This document shows, piece after piece, positions 1 to 6,700 of a DNA stretch of 7,747 nt. Made by a program: the position numbers and the translations under genes. The notes below the pieces were generated by a model. That model was given only the letters and a program-made list of their open reading frames with translations. It ran no database searches and was not told where the DNA came from. Position 1 is the first letter of the stretch. The number at the start of each line of letters is the position of its first letter. This stretch comes from Acidimicrobium sp. (GTDB lineage Bacteria > Actinomycetota > Acidimicrobiia > Acidimicrobiales > Ilumatobacteraceae), in contig DOHD01000175.1 of NCBI GenBank assembly GCA_003535455.1, positions 215 through 7,961 on the forward strand. The letters run 5' to 3'.

Positions 1-17
1 AAATCCCTCCTGCCCTG
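1..17 (+). tRNA. 3' end of a tRNA, probably tRNA-Trp (truncated by window start)
   Basis: Bases 1-4 fit the end of a T-loop, bases 5-9 (CCCTC) the 3' strand of the T-stem beginning with the invariant C61, bases 10-16 (CTGCCCT) the 3' strand of a 7-bp acceptor stem, and base 17 a G discriminator. The next bases are CAA, so CCA is apparently not encoded. A G discriminator and an acceptor 3' strand ending in CCCT match bacterial tRNA-Trp, and tRNA-Trp commonly lies just upstream of secE in actinobacteria. The anticodon is outside the window, so the amino acid identity is inferred from these two points only. Confidence 0.6.
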
Positions 18-56
18 CAAAAGCAGGCATTGTGTGCCGATAGCCTAAACACCTCT

Positions 57-362
57 ATGTCAATGGATCTCAATCGCCAACAGAAGCGCGCCATGCAAAA
101 AATGGGCGAAGTCAACGAGCAAGGCGCACCAATTCGCCAAGCTCGACCGACGGTTGCCGCCCAAGTTGCCAAAGAACGAGTCGGCCCAATTCAATACATT
201 CGTGAAGTTCGCGATGAAATGCGCAAGGTTGCCTGGCCTAAATGGCCCGAAATTCGCCGTTATTCGATAATTGTGCTGGTCACCGTCGTAATCGTCACCG
301 CTTTCGTGGGTGGATTGGACGCTGTGTTTGGCATACTTTCAGGCTGGCTTTATAAAGATTAG
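57..362 (+). CDS. secE: Preprotein translocase subunit SecE
   Basis: SecE is the small essential membrane subunit of the SecYEG export channel; it clamps and stabilises SecY. From ATG 57 the protein has 101 residues. A basic N-terminal stretch (NRQQKRAMQK, residues 6-15) leads into the family signature around residues 47-70 (YIREVRDEMRKVAWPKWPEIRRY), the amphipathic helix with the conserved K-V-x-W-P element. One hydrophobic transmembrane helix follows at about residues 69-95, and the protein ends shortly after it, the single-span form usual outside Enterobacteria. The open frame extends upstream to TTG 30, but that codon lies only 13 nt after the tRNA; ATG 57 or ATG 63 is more plausible. No clear Shine-Dalgarno separates these two. 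nusG follows after 11 nt, the classic secE-nusG pair. Confidence 0.93.
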   Translation: MSMDLNRQQKRAMQKMGEVNEQGAPIRQARPTVAAQVAKERVGPIQYIREVRDEMRKVAWPKWPEIRRYSIIVLVTVVIVTAFVGGLDAVFGILSGWLYKD

Positions 363-373
363 GCACCTAAAAA

Positions 374-1054
374 ATGACTGACGACACCACCACAACTCAA
401 CTTGCGCAAGACGCTGCCGCCTTAGATTCGGCTGTCGTTGATGCAACATTCGATCTCACCGAGAACGGCGAGGGCGATGACGAAGAAGTTGATCGCCCGT
501 GGTTGCGCCCCGGCAAGTGGTATGTCGTGCACTCGCAGTCGGGCTACGAGAAAAAAGTTGACGCAAATCTCAAAGCGCGTATTGCGTCTTACAACTTGAC
601 CGATCGCATTTATGAGATCGTCATCCCGATGGAAGATGTCGTCGAATTCAAGCAGGGTCGCAAGCAAACCGTGCAGAAAAAAGTTTTCCCAGGATACTTG
701 CTCGTGCGTTGCGAAATGGATGATGAAACTTGGTTTTGTATTCGCAATACGCCGGGCGTCACTGGTTTCGTGGGTCAAAGTCAAAAAGGTAAGACACCTG
801 CACCGCTTTCGCGCAAAGAAGTTGCAACGTTCTTGTCAGCCAAAGGCGACGGCAAAGAAGCACCAAAGCGCAAGGCACCAAAACTCGACTACGAGGTTGG
901 CGAGGGTGTGCGAGTCAAAGAAGGTCCGTTTGCAGACTTCTCGGGTCAGGTTGCCGAAATTAATGCTGACCATATGAAGTTGAAAGTGCTTGTAAATATT
1001 TTCGGTCGAGAAACCCTCGTCGAAATGGACTTCAGCCAAGTCGCAAAACTTTAA
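374..1054 (+). CDS. nusG: Transcription termination/antitermination factor NusG
   Basis: NusG binds the clamp of elongating RNA polymerase and affects pausing, Rho-dependent termination and coupling to the ribosome. The 226-residue product has an acidic, Thr/Asp/Glu-rich N-terminal extension (residues 1-47), as in many actinobacterial NusG proteins. The NGN domain runs from about 48 to 155: it starts at [15 protein letters not shown] and contains VFPGYLLV (104-111) and the [10 protein letters not shown] segment (125-134). A Lys-rich linker (about 157-170) leads to the C-terminal KOW domain (about 172-226), with [17 protein letters not shown] at 175-191 and [11 protein letters not shown] at 210-220. 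ATG 374 lies 11 nt after the secE stop with only a weak AGGC upstream, so translation may be coupled to secE. Confidence 0.97.
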   Translation: MTDDTTTTQLAQDAAALDSAVVDATFDLTENGEGDDEEVDRPWLRPGKWYVVHSQSGYEKKVDANLKARIASYNLTDRIYEIVIPMEDVVEFKQGRKQTVQKKVFPGYLLVRCEMDDETWFCIRNTPGVTGFVGQSQKGKTPAPLSRKEVATFLSAKGDGKEAPKRKAPKLDYEVGEGVRVKEGPFADFSGQVAEINADHMKLKVLVNIFGRETLVEMDFSQVAKL

Positions 1055-1077
1055 AAACTTAAAAGAAAGAACCAGTC

Positions 1078-1506
1078 ATGGCAAAAAAAGAAATCAAAGC
1101 AGTCGTCAAGATTCAGATTCCTGCGGGCAAGGCGACACCGGCACCACCAGTCGGTACTGCGCTTGGACCACACGGCATTCAGATCATGGACTTCGTCAAG
1201 CAATACAACGCTGCAACAGAGTCGCAAAGCGGCACCGTTGTGCCGGTCGAGATCACGATTTTTGAAGATCGCTCGTTTTCGTTCATTCTTAAGACACCGC
1301 CGACACCGGTTTTGTTGCGTCAAAAAGCGGGTCTTGAAAAGGCTTCGAAGAACCCGGGCAAAGAAGTCGCCGGTTCAGTGACCGAAAAAGATGTTGAAGA
1401 AGTAGCCAAAATCAAGATGCCTGACTTAAATGCCAACGATCTTGAGGCTGCCAAACAACAAGTCCGCGGTACAGCCCGTTCAATGGGTCTGACCGTCGTC
1501 GGGTGA
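1078..1506 (+). CDS. rplK: 50S ribosomal protein L11 (uL11)
   Basis: L11 binds the GTPase-associated centre of 23S rRNA at the base of the L10-L7/L12 stalk and takes part in factor-dependent GTP hydrolysis. The product has 142 residues, normal for the family. The N-terminal domain (about 1-70) carries KIQIPAGKATPAPPVG (11-26), whose proline-rich loop is the thiostrepton contact region, followed by ALGPHGIQIMDFVKQYN (28-44). The C-terminal rRNA-binding domain (about 75-142) contains TPPTPVLLRQKAG, MPDLNANDLEAA and the terminal GTARSMGLTVVG. The start is ATG 1078, 23 nt after nusG, preceded by an A/G-rich AAAAGAAAGA that can serve as a weak ribosome binding site. It pairs with rplA downstream, as in most bacteria. 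Confidence 0.98.
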   Translation: MAKKEIKAVVKIQIPAGKATPAPPVGTALGPHGIQIMDFVKQYNAATESQSGTVVPVEITIFEDRSFSFILKTPPTPVLLRQKAGLEKASKNPGKEVAGSVTEKDVEEVAKIKMPDLNANDLEAAKQQVRGTARSMGLTVVG

Positions 1507-1536
1507 AATCAAAAGTAGATAAATAGTCAACAACAA

Positions 1537-1569
1537 ACCCTGATTCGGAAGAACCTCATCCGGACGGGT
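1537..1569 (+). promoter_or_regulatory. Hairpin in the rplK-rplA spacer, candidate L1 autoregulatory element
   Basis: Two stem segments face each other. ACCC (1537-1540) pairs with GGGT (1566-1569). After an asymmetric internal loop (TGA 1541-1543 against C1565), TTCGGA (1544-1549) pairs with TCCGGA (1559-1564), closing a 9-nt loop at 1550-1558. The short sequence GTCAACAAC occurs on both sides (1526-1534 and 1568-1576). The fold ends about 10 nt before the rplA Shine-Dalgarno. A bipartite stem with an asymmetric loop is the general form of known L1 mRNA sites, but I do not see a clear match to the L1 rRNA sequence, so the role is inference. Confidence 0.4.
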
Positions 1570-1588
1570 CAACAACGAGGGAGGCGAA

Positions 1589-2323
1589 ATGCCACAAAAT
1601 AAAAGCAAACAATACAAGACCACAGACAAGAGCCACGGCAAGAACTATCGCAATGCGGTTGCTTCTTACGACCGCGAGACTCTGCACACACCTGCCGATG
1701 CAGTAGCCAAAGTCAAATCGTTGGCCAAGGCAAAGTTCGACGAAACAGTTGAACTCGCTGTGCGTTTAGGTCTTGATCCACGCAAGACAGAACAAAGCGT
1801 TCGTGGCACCGTTTCGATGCCGTCGGGCACCGGCAAATCGGTGCGAATCGCCGTATTCGCAGCAGGCGAAGCAGCCAAGCAGGCTCGCGATGCCGGTGCC
1901 GACATCGTCGGCAGTGATGAACTCGCCGCTGAAATCGAAAAAGGCAAAATGGATTTCGACATTGCGATCGCAACCCCCGACATGATGCCACTCGTCGGTA
2001 AATTGGGTCGCGCTCTCGGACCTCGCGGTTTGATGCCGAACCCAAAAACTGGCACGGTGACAACAGATGTAGCCCGTGCAGTTGCAGAGTTCAAAGGTGG
2101 CAAAGTTGAATACCGCACCGACCGTTATGGAAACGTGCATATTCCGGTGGGCAAAGTTAGTTTCGAGGCTTCGGCTTTGGCGATGAATGTCGCCGCCGTG
2201 CTCGACGAACTCAACCGCGCACGCCCGGCCGCTGCCAAGGGCCGATTCATCAAGAAGATTTCGGTGTCTTCGACAATGGGGCCAGGCGTAAAGATTGACC
2301 CGGCACTCGTTGCGGGTGAGTAG
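1589..2323 (+). CDS. rplA: 50S ribosomal protein L1 (uL1)
   Basis: L1 forms the mobile L1 stalk of the 50S subunit, which helps move deacylated tRNA out of the E site; in many bacteria it also represses its own mRNA. The 244 residues slightly exceed the usual 225-240 because of a Lys-rich N-terminal tail. Family motifs: FDETVELAVRLGLDPRKTEQSVRGTV (50-75), PSGTGKSVRIAVFA (78-91), GRALGPRGLMPNPKTGTV (140-157) in the second domain, and the C-terminal FIKKISVSSTMGPGVKID (220-237) that closes the two-domain fold. ATG 1589 is well supported by the purine-rich Shine-Dalgarno GAGGGAGG at 1577-1584. It lies 82 nt after rplK. Confidence 0.98.
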   Translation: MPQNKSKQYKTTDKSHGKNYRNAVASYDRETLHTPADAVAKVKSLAKAKFDETVELAVRLGLDPRKTEQSVRGTVSMPSGTGKSVRIAVFAAGEAAKQARDAGADIVGSDELAAEIEKGKMDFDIAIATPDMMPLVGKLGRALGPRGLMPNPKTGTVTTDVARAVAEFKGGKVEYRTDRYGNVHIPVGKVSFEASALAMNVAAVLDELNRARPAAAKGRFIKKISVSSTMGPGVKIDPALVAGE

Positions 2324-2338
2324 AAACCTAAAAACATT

Positions 2339-2375
2339 TCGGGTGTGAGGTTAAAAAACGCCCGATATCGTGTTT
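2339..2375 (+). terminator. Terminator-like hairpin after rplA
   Basis: TCGGGTGT (2339-2346) pairs with ACGCCCGA (2358-2365) as an 8-bp stem with one T-G wobble and an 11-nt loop. It begins 15 nt after the rplA stop. The following bases (TATCGTGTTTAATC) are only moderately T-rich, so termination is probably partial: an attenuator, or a protected mRNA 3' end, separating the rplK-rplA and rplJ-rplL transcripts. Confidence 0.5.
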
Positions 2376-2497
2376 AATCAATAGAAATTAACAAAGCAGC
2401 AATCACAGCAATGTGAAGGTTGCCCACCGCAGAAATTTGGTCTGAAAAATTGTTGAGGTTCGCCGAGACAAAATTATTCGGATAATGAACTAGCAAT

Positions 2498-2602
2498 GGT
2501 TCGCCAGACGAGGTGAAAGAATCTGGTCGCGAGTTTTCGCGCCGGGTTGTTCCGCACTGCGTTGAGCACCCGAGCATTGTCAAACCAGAAAGTTATCAAT
2601 CC
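2498..2602 (+). promoter_or_regulatory. Structured rplJ leader, probable L10(L12) autoregulatory region
   Basis: The rplA-rplJ spacer (2324-2602) has no credible gene. Its last 100 nt can fold compactly. TCTGGT (2522-2527) pairs with ACCAGA (2584-2589), which overlaps the weak rplJ ribosome binding site AGAAAG (2587-2592). Inside lie hairpin CGCGA/TCGCG (2528-2532 with 2537-2541) and a long hairpin at 2543-2572 made of CGGGT/ACCCG, GTTC/GAGC and CGC/GCG. Alternatively TCTGG (2522-2526) pairs with upstream CCAGA (2504-2508). The segment GCCAGACGAGGTG (2503-2515) resembles, from memory, the conserved core of bacterial L10 leaders. In E. coli and B. subtilis the L10-L12 complex binds such leaders. 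Position and structure are visible here; the binding role is inference. Confidence 0.5.
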
Positions 2603-3130
2603 ATGGCAAATGCAAGTGCAGAGAAAATTGCGGTAGTCAAAGAGGTGAGCGAGAAGCTCGCTAAGTCGAACGCCGCGATCATCACTGAATATCGCGGATT
2701 GTCTGTCGGTTCGTTGGCAATTTTGCGCCGCGCACTTCGCCCGCATGGCGCCGAATACAAGGTCTACAAGAACACACTGGCTCGCTTCGCCGCGCGCGAG
2801 TCTGGTTACGGCGAACTCGAACAATTCTTGAAAGGCCCGGCGGCGATTACTTTCATCGACGGCGATGCATCAGCTGTTGCGAAAGTTCTCAAGACGCACG
2901 CCAAAGAAAATCCTCTTCTCGTATTGATGGGTGGCGTAGTTGCCGGTAAGGCAGTCAGCGCAAAAGAGCTGAAGGCGCTTGCCGACCTACCGCCACGCGA
3001 AGTCATGCTCGCGCAACTTGCCGGCATGCTGCAAGCACCACTTACCAAGACGGCAAACATGTTCGCAGCGTTGCCGCGCAAGACCGCATACGCCCTTAAG
3101 GCACTTGTTGAACAGCGTGAAGCGGCATAA
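2603..3130 (+). CDS. rplJ: 50S ribosomal protein L10 (uL10)
   Basis: L10 is the base of the flexible 50S stalk: its N-terminal domain binds 23S rRNA beside L11 and its C-terminal helix carries L7/L12 dimers. The product has 175 residues, normal for the family. Visible motifs are TEYRGLSVGSLAILRRALR (28-46), YKVYKNTLARFAA (52-64), the GPAAITFIDGD segment (78-88), ALADLPPREVMLAQLAGML (126-143) and a long C-terminal helix MFAALPRKTAYALKALVEQR (153-172) for L7/L12 binding. The frame is open back to GTG 2513, but ATG 2603 is chosen because the protein then begins MANASAEKI, as family members do, and the upstream 30 codons overlap the structured leader. rplL follows after 42 nt. Confidence 0.96.
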   Translation: MANASAEKIAVVKEVSEKLAKSNAAIITEYRGLSVGSLAILRRALRPHGAEYKVYKNTLARFAARESGYGELEQFLKGPAAITFIDGDASAVAKVLKTHAKENPLLVLMGGVVAGKAVSAKELKALADLPPREVMLAQLAGMLQAPLTKTANMFAALPRKTAYALKALVEQREAA

Positions 3131-3160
3131 AGAACTAATCAAATTAATAAACAAATAAAA

Positions 3161-3164
3161 GGAG
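3161..3164 (+). promoter_or_regulatory. rplL ribosome binding site (decides the start)
   Basis: GGAG lies 8 nt before ATG 3173 but only 2 nt before the other in-frame ATG at 3167, so it supports 3173. The spacer around it (3131-3160) is nearly all A and T with no evident fold. That fits the high initiation rate needed because L7/L12 is present in several copies per ribosome. Confidence 0.75.
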
Positions 3165-3172
3165 AAATGAAA

Positions 3173-3553
3173 ATGGCACTTACAAAAGATCAGATTCTTG
3201 ATGGAATCTCAGAACTTACGGTTCTCGAACTCAAAGATCTTCTCTCGGCATTCGAAGAGAAGTTCGGCGTAACCGCAGCCGCCCCAGTGGCAGTTGCCGC
3301 AGCAGGCGGGGCCGCACCGGCAGCAGATGCAGGCGCAGAAAAAGACGAGTTCACGGTCATCTTGAAAGATGGTGGAGCACAGAAGATCGCCGTTATCAAG
3401 GCAGTTCGCGAATTGACACAACTTGGCCTCAAAGAAGCCAAAGACCTGGTCGATGGTGCACCGAAGCCAGTATTAGAAAAGGCCAGCAAAGACGATGCCG
3501 CAAAGGCAAAAGCCAAGCTTGAAGAGGCTGGCGCAACCGTCGAACTCGCGTAA
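3173..3553 (+). CDS. rplL: 50S ribosomal protein L7/L12 (bL12)
   Basis: L7/L12 is the multicopy stalk protein that recruits and activates the translational GTPases IF2, EF-Tu, EF-G and RF3. From ATG 3173 it has 126 residues, typical for the family. The N-terminal dimerisation and L10-binding domain (1-32) contains [19 protein letters not shown]. An Ala/Gly/Pro-rich hinge follows (33-55). The C-terminal factor-binding domain (about 58-126) has [22 protein letters not shown], then [19 protein letters not shown] (84-102), the most conserved surface of the family, and the ending [11 protein letters not shown]. Two TAA stop codons stand in tandem (3551-3556). The alternative ATG 3167 would add two residues but sits too close to the Shine-Dalgarno. 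Confidence 0.97.
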   Translation: MALTKDQILDGISELTVLELKDLLSAFEEKFGVTAAAPVAVAAAGGAAPAADAGAEKDEFTVILKDGGAQKIAVIKAVRELTQLGLKEAKDLVDGAPKPVLEKASKDDAAKAKAKLEEAGATVELA

Positions 3554-3559
3554 TAACTC

Positions 3560-3594
3560 GTTCTTGACGCCTGGGTCTTCTGGGCGTCTTGAAC
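3560..3594 (+). promoter_or_regulatory. Hairpin 1 downstream of rplL (attenuator or processing site candidate)
   Basis: GTTC (3560-3563) pairs with GAAC (3591-3594), and GACGCC (3566-3571) with GGCGTC (3583-3588). The two helices are separated by a symmetric TT/TT internal loop, and the apical loop has 11 nt. The fold starts 6 nt after the rplL stop. No T-run follows, so a classical intrinsic terminator is unlikely. A double-stranded processing or 3'-end-stabilising element is more plausible, comparable in position to the RNase III site between rplL and rpoB in E. coli. Confidence 0.5.
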
Positions 3595-3613
3595 ATGCAT
3601 TTCGGTCGTCGGG

Positions 3614-3638
3614 TTGGTGAGTTATTGATATTCACCGA
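3614..3638 (+). promoter_or_regulatory. Hairpin 2 in the rplL-rpoB spacer
   Basis: TTGGTGAG (3614-3621) pairs with TTCACCGA (3631-3638) as an 8-bp stem with two G-T wobbles and a 9-nt A/T-rich loop. It is the weakest of the three hairpins in this spacer. The same bases hold a possible promoter-like TTGGTG followed by TAGGCT (3639-3644), so two readings compete. Confidence 0.3.
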
Positions 3639-3655
3639 TAGGCTCGTAAACCGCC

Positions 3656-3717
3656 GTGCAATGCCCTTTGAGTGATTCAAAAAAATTTCTCAGCGGGCAT
3701 TTCACTCTAATTTTTCT
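3656..3717 (+). terminator. Long hairpin with T-run before rpoB (attenuator candidate)
   Basis: Bases 3656-3672 and 3689-3705 form 17-nt arms. GTG pairs with CAC, AATGCCC with GGGCATT, and TTGAG with CTCAG (the outer pair a T-G wobble), with only two single mismatches (3659/3702 and 3667/3694). The loop is a 16-nt A/T-rich segment. TCTAATTTTTCT (3706-3717) follows directly. Stem plus T-run has the form of an intrinsic terminator, yet it lies 20 nt before the rpoB Shine-Dalgarno inside a conserved operon, so partial termination (attenuation) is the likely role. In E. coli an attenuator lies in the same spacer and lowers rpoBC expression relative to rplJL. Confidence 0.6.
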
Positions 3718-3737
3718 GCTTGCCAATTTCTAACCCT

Positions 3738-3742
3738 AGGAG
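3738..3742 (+). promoter_or_regulatory. rpoB ribosome binding site (decides a GTG start)
   Basis: AGGAG is placed 7 nt before GTG 3750. It lies inside the longer open frame that begins at TTG 3720, which has no such site in front of it. This supports GTG 3750 as the true initiation codon. Confidence 0.8.
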
Positions 3743-3749
3743 TACACTC

Positions 3750-6700
3750 GTGGCCCTTCGTGCTGATGCACGCGAACGATATTCGTTCGCAACTCTTTCC
3801 GATGCAATGGAAATTCCAAACTTAATTGGCGTTCAACGCGAGAGTTTCGAATGGTTTCTCACCGAAGGGTTGCGAGAAGTTTTTGAAGATATTTCTCCAG
3901 TCAAGGGTGTCAGCGATGACTTGCAACTTGAACTTACTTTTGATCCCGATGACGCCGATCTGAATCCAAAACCAAAATTTACCGAAGCCGAGTGTCGCGA
4001 TCGTGACATGACATATTCGGTTCCGAAGTTTGTCAAGGCAAAATTCTTGAATCGCCCAACAGGTGAAATCAAAGAACAGACGGTTTTCATCGGCGATTTC
4101 CCGAAGATGACCGACAAGGGCACCTTCATTATCAACGGCACCGAGCGTGTGGTCGTCAGCCAGCTGGTGCGTTCACCGGGCGTAATCTTCGAACCAGGCG
4201 AGCGCTTTCGTTTGCGCAACTTGTCGAAATACCAACTCGTCAAAGGCACCATTCACCCAAGTCGAGGCGAGTGGCTCGAATTCGACGTTGAACACAAACC
4301 AGGCAAAGAAGTAACGGCTGGCACCCGCGTCGCGCGCAAGCGTCGCATGGGTATCTTCACGATCATTCGTGCGTTGGGTTATGACGAAATCAACGCACCC
4401 GGTTTTATCGATCGCTTCGTCAATTATTTCGATTTTCTCGAAGATCAGTGGCGCCGTGAAAAAGTTGTCGCCCCAACTCGCGAAGAAGCACTGCTCGAAA
4501 TTTATAAGCGCGCGCGACCAAGCGAACCACAAAACGTAGAAGCTGCTCGTGTTTATTTTGAGCAGGCGTTCTTTGGCGTGCGCTATAACTTGTCACGAGT
4601 CGGTCGCTACAAACTGAACCGAAAACTCGGTGGCGAGTTGAAGAAGATTCAAGAGATGTTCGGTCTCAAGGTTGGGCCAGAACTCGGCAAACTAGATTTG
4701 CCGACAGACGATCAAGATGTGTTGAGCCGTTGCGAAGTGTTGGCGACAATCAGCTACATGTTGCATTTGGTTAAACAAGAGCCCGGCTATCGTCTCGACG
4801 ACCAAGACCACTTCGCCAACCGTCGCATTCGTTCGGTCGGTGAGTTGATTCAGAACCAAGTTCGCATCGGTCTTTCGCGCATGGAGCGCGTAGTTCGCGA
4901 GCGAATGACGACCCAAGATTCTGAGGCGATTTCGCCGCAGACCCTGATCAATGTTCGGCCAGTTGTGGCTGCAATTAAAGAGTTTTTTGGCACCTCACAA
5001 TTGTCGCAATTTATGGATCAGGTCAACCCGTTGTCGGGTTTGACGCACCGACGTCGACTTTCGGCCCTCGGACCTGGCGGTCTTAGCCGTGAGCGCGCTG
5101 GTTTCGAGGTGCGAGACGTTCACTTCTCGCACTATGGCCGCATGTGTCCGATTGAAACACCAGAAGGCCCGAACATTGGTTTGATCGGTGCGCTTTCGAC
5201 CTATGCACGAGTGAATCCGTTTGGTTTCATCGAAACTCCGTATCGACGAGTAAGCGGTGGCATCGTCACGAACGAAATTAAATATATGGCGGCCGACGAA
5301 GAAGAAAATTATGTCGTTGCACAGGCCAACACACCAATTTTGCCAGACGGCCGATTGCGCGACGATCGCGTGCTCGTGCGTCGCTCGCCACAGGCGGCAA
5401 GTTTGGAAGACCTCAAGAAGATGCTCGAAGCCGAAAGTTTCTTCGGCGCGACTACCGACATTGGTTATGTAACACCCGCAGAAGTTGACTTCATCGACGT
5501 TTCACCTAAGCAGATTGTTTCGATTGCGACCGCGTTGATTCCGTTTCTTGAGCACGACGACGCCAACCGTGCGTTGATGGGTGCGAACATGCAGCGCCAG
5601 GCCGTGCCGTTGATTCGCGCTGAAGCGCCGTATATCGGTACGGGTGTCGAAGCTCGCGCCGCGCGTGACGGCGCCGATTTGGTTTTGGCCAAAGACGATG
5701 GTGTTGTTGAATCGATCACCGGTTCATCGATCGTCATTAAATACGAGAACCTTCCGAAGCGTGAGCATGAACACAAGTTGTTCAAGTTCTTGCGCTCGAA
5801 CCAAGACACATGCATCAACCAAATCGTGCGCGTCAAAGAGGGACAAAAAGTTAAGAAGGGTGATCTCATCGCCGACGGTCCGAGCACCGACGAAGGCGAA
5901 CTCGCACTGGGCAAGAACCTGCTCGTGGCATTGATGCCGTGGGAGGGCTACAACTTTGAAGACGCAATCATTTTGTCAGAGCGTCTCGTTAAAGAAGACG
6001 TATTGACTTCGATTCACATTCACGAATACGAAGTCGATGCTCGAGACACAAAACTCGGCGCAGAAGAAATCAGCCGTGACATTCCGAACTTGTCGGAAGA
6101 AATTTTGGCAGACCTCGACGATCGTGGCATTATTCGCGTTGGCGCAGAAGTTGGCCCAGGCGACGTGCTCGTTGGCAAGGTGACACCGAAGGGCGAAACC
6201 GAGTTGACACCAGAAGAGCGTTTGTTGCGTGCAATTTTCGGTGAGAAGTCGCGCGAAGTTCGCGACACATCACTCAAGGTTCCGCACGGTGAAGGTGGCA
6301 AGGTAATCGACGTCAAGGTGCTCAAGCGAGCAGCCGAGGGCGACGATGAACCAGGCGACGAATTGCCACCAGGCGTAAACCAAATCGTCAAAATTCACGT
6401 GGCGCAAAAGCGCAAGATCAGCGTCGGCGACAAGCTCGCTGGTCGTCACGGCAACAAAGGTGTCATCTCCAAGATTCTGCCGATCGAAGACATGCCATAT
6501 CTCGAAGACGGCACTGCGGTTGACATTATTTTGAATCCACTTGGTGTGCCGAGCCGCATGAACATCGGTCAGGTGCTTGAAGCCCACTTGGGTTACTGCG
6601 CCCGTTGGGGTTGGTACGACGAGAAGAACGACAAGACGGTTGGCGCGAACCCAATTCGTGGTACCGAGTCGAAGACTCGTCCGTCGACATCGCCGGCAAC

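Noticed and set aside
11..29. Hairpin TGC-CCTGC / GCAGG-CA before secE as a terminator
   Set aside because: Its left arm is the acceptor strand of the tRNA ending at 17, so it would compete with tRNA folding; the stem has a bulge and no T-run follows.
30..56. Upstream secE start at TTG 30
   Set aside because: It is 13 nt after the tRNA 3' end, uses a rare start codon without a ribosome binding site, and adds nine residues unlike the family N-terminus.
1666..2140. Overlapping - strand open frames of 116-150 codons inside rplA
   Set aside because: They are antisense shadows of a highly conserved gene in several frames, with Ser/Arg/Ala-rich low-information translations and no ribosome binding sites.
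2453..2486. Promoter TTGAGG ... GATAAT before rplJ
   Set aside because: The spacing is 22 nt, too long for a sigma-70 type promoter, and the alternative -35 at correct spacing (TTCGCC) is poor.
2513..2602. rplJ start at GTG 2513
   Set aside because: The added 30 residues do not resemble L10 and lie over the structured leader; ATG 2603 gives the usual MANASAEKI start.
3564..3593. Promoter with consensus-like -35 TTGACG after rplL
   Set aside because: No -10-like sequence occurs 16-18 nt downstream, and the bases are better explained as the arm of the 3560-3594 hairpin.
3614..3644. Promoter TTGGTG ... TAGGCT before rpoB
   Set aside because: Spacing of 19 nt is marginal and both hexamers are imperfect; an rpoB-proximal promoter is plausible but this evidence is not enough to annotate it.
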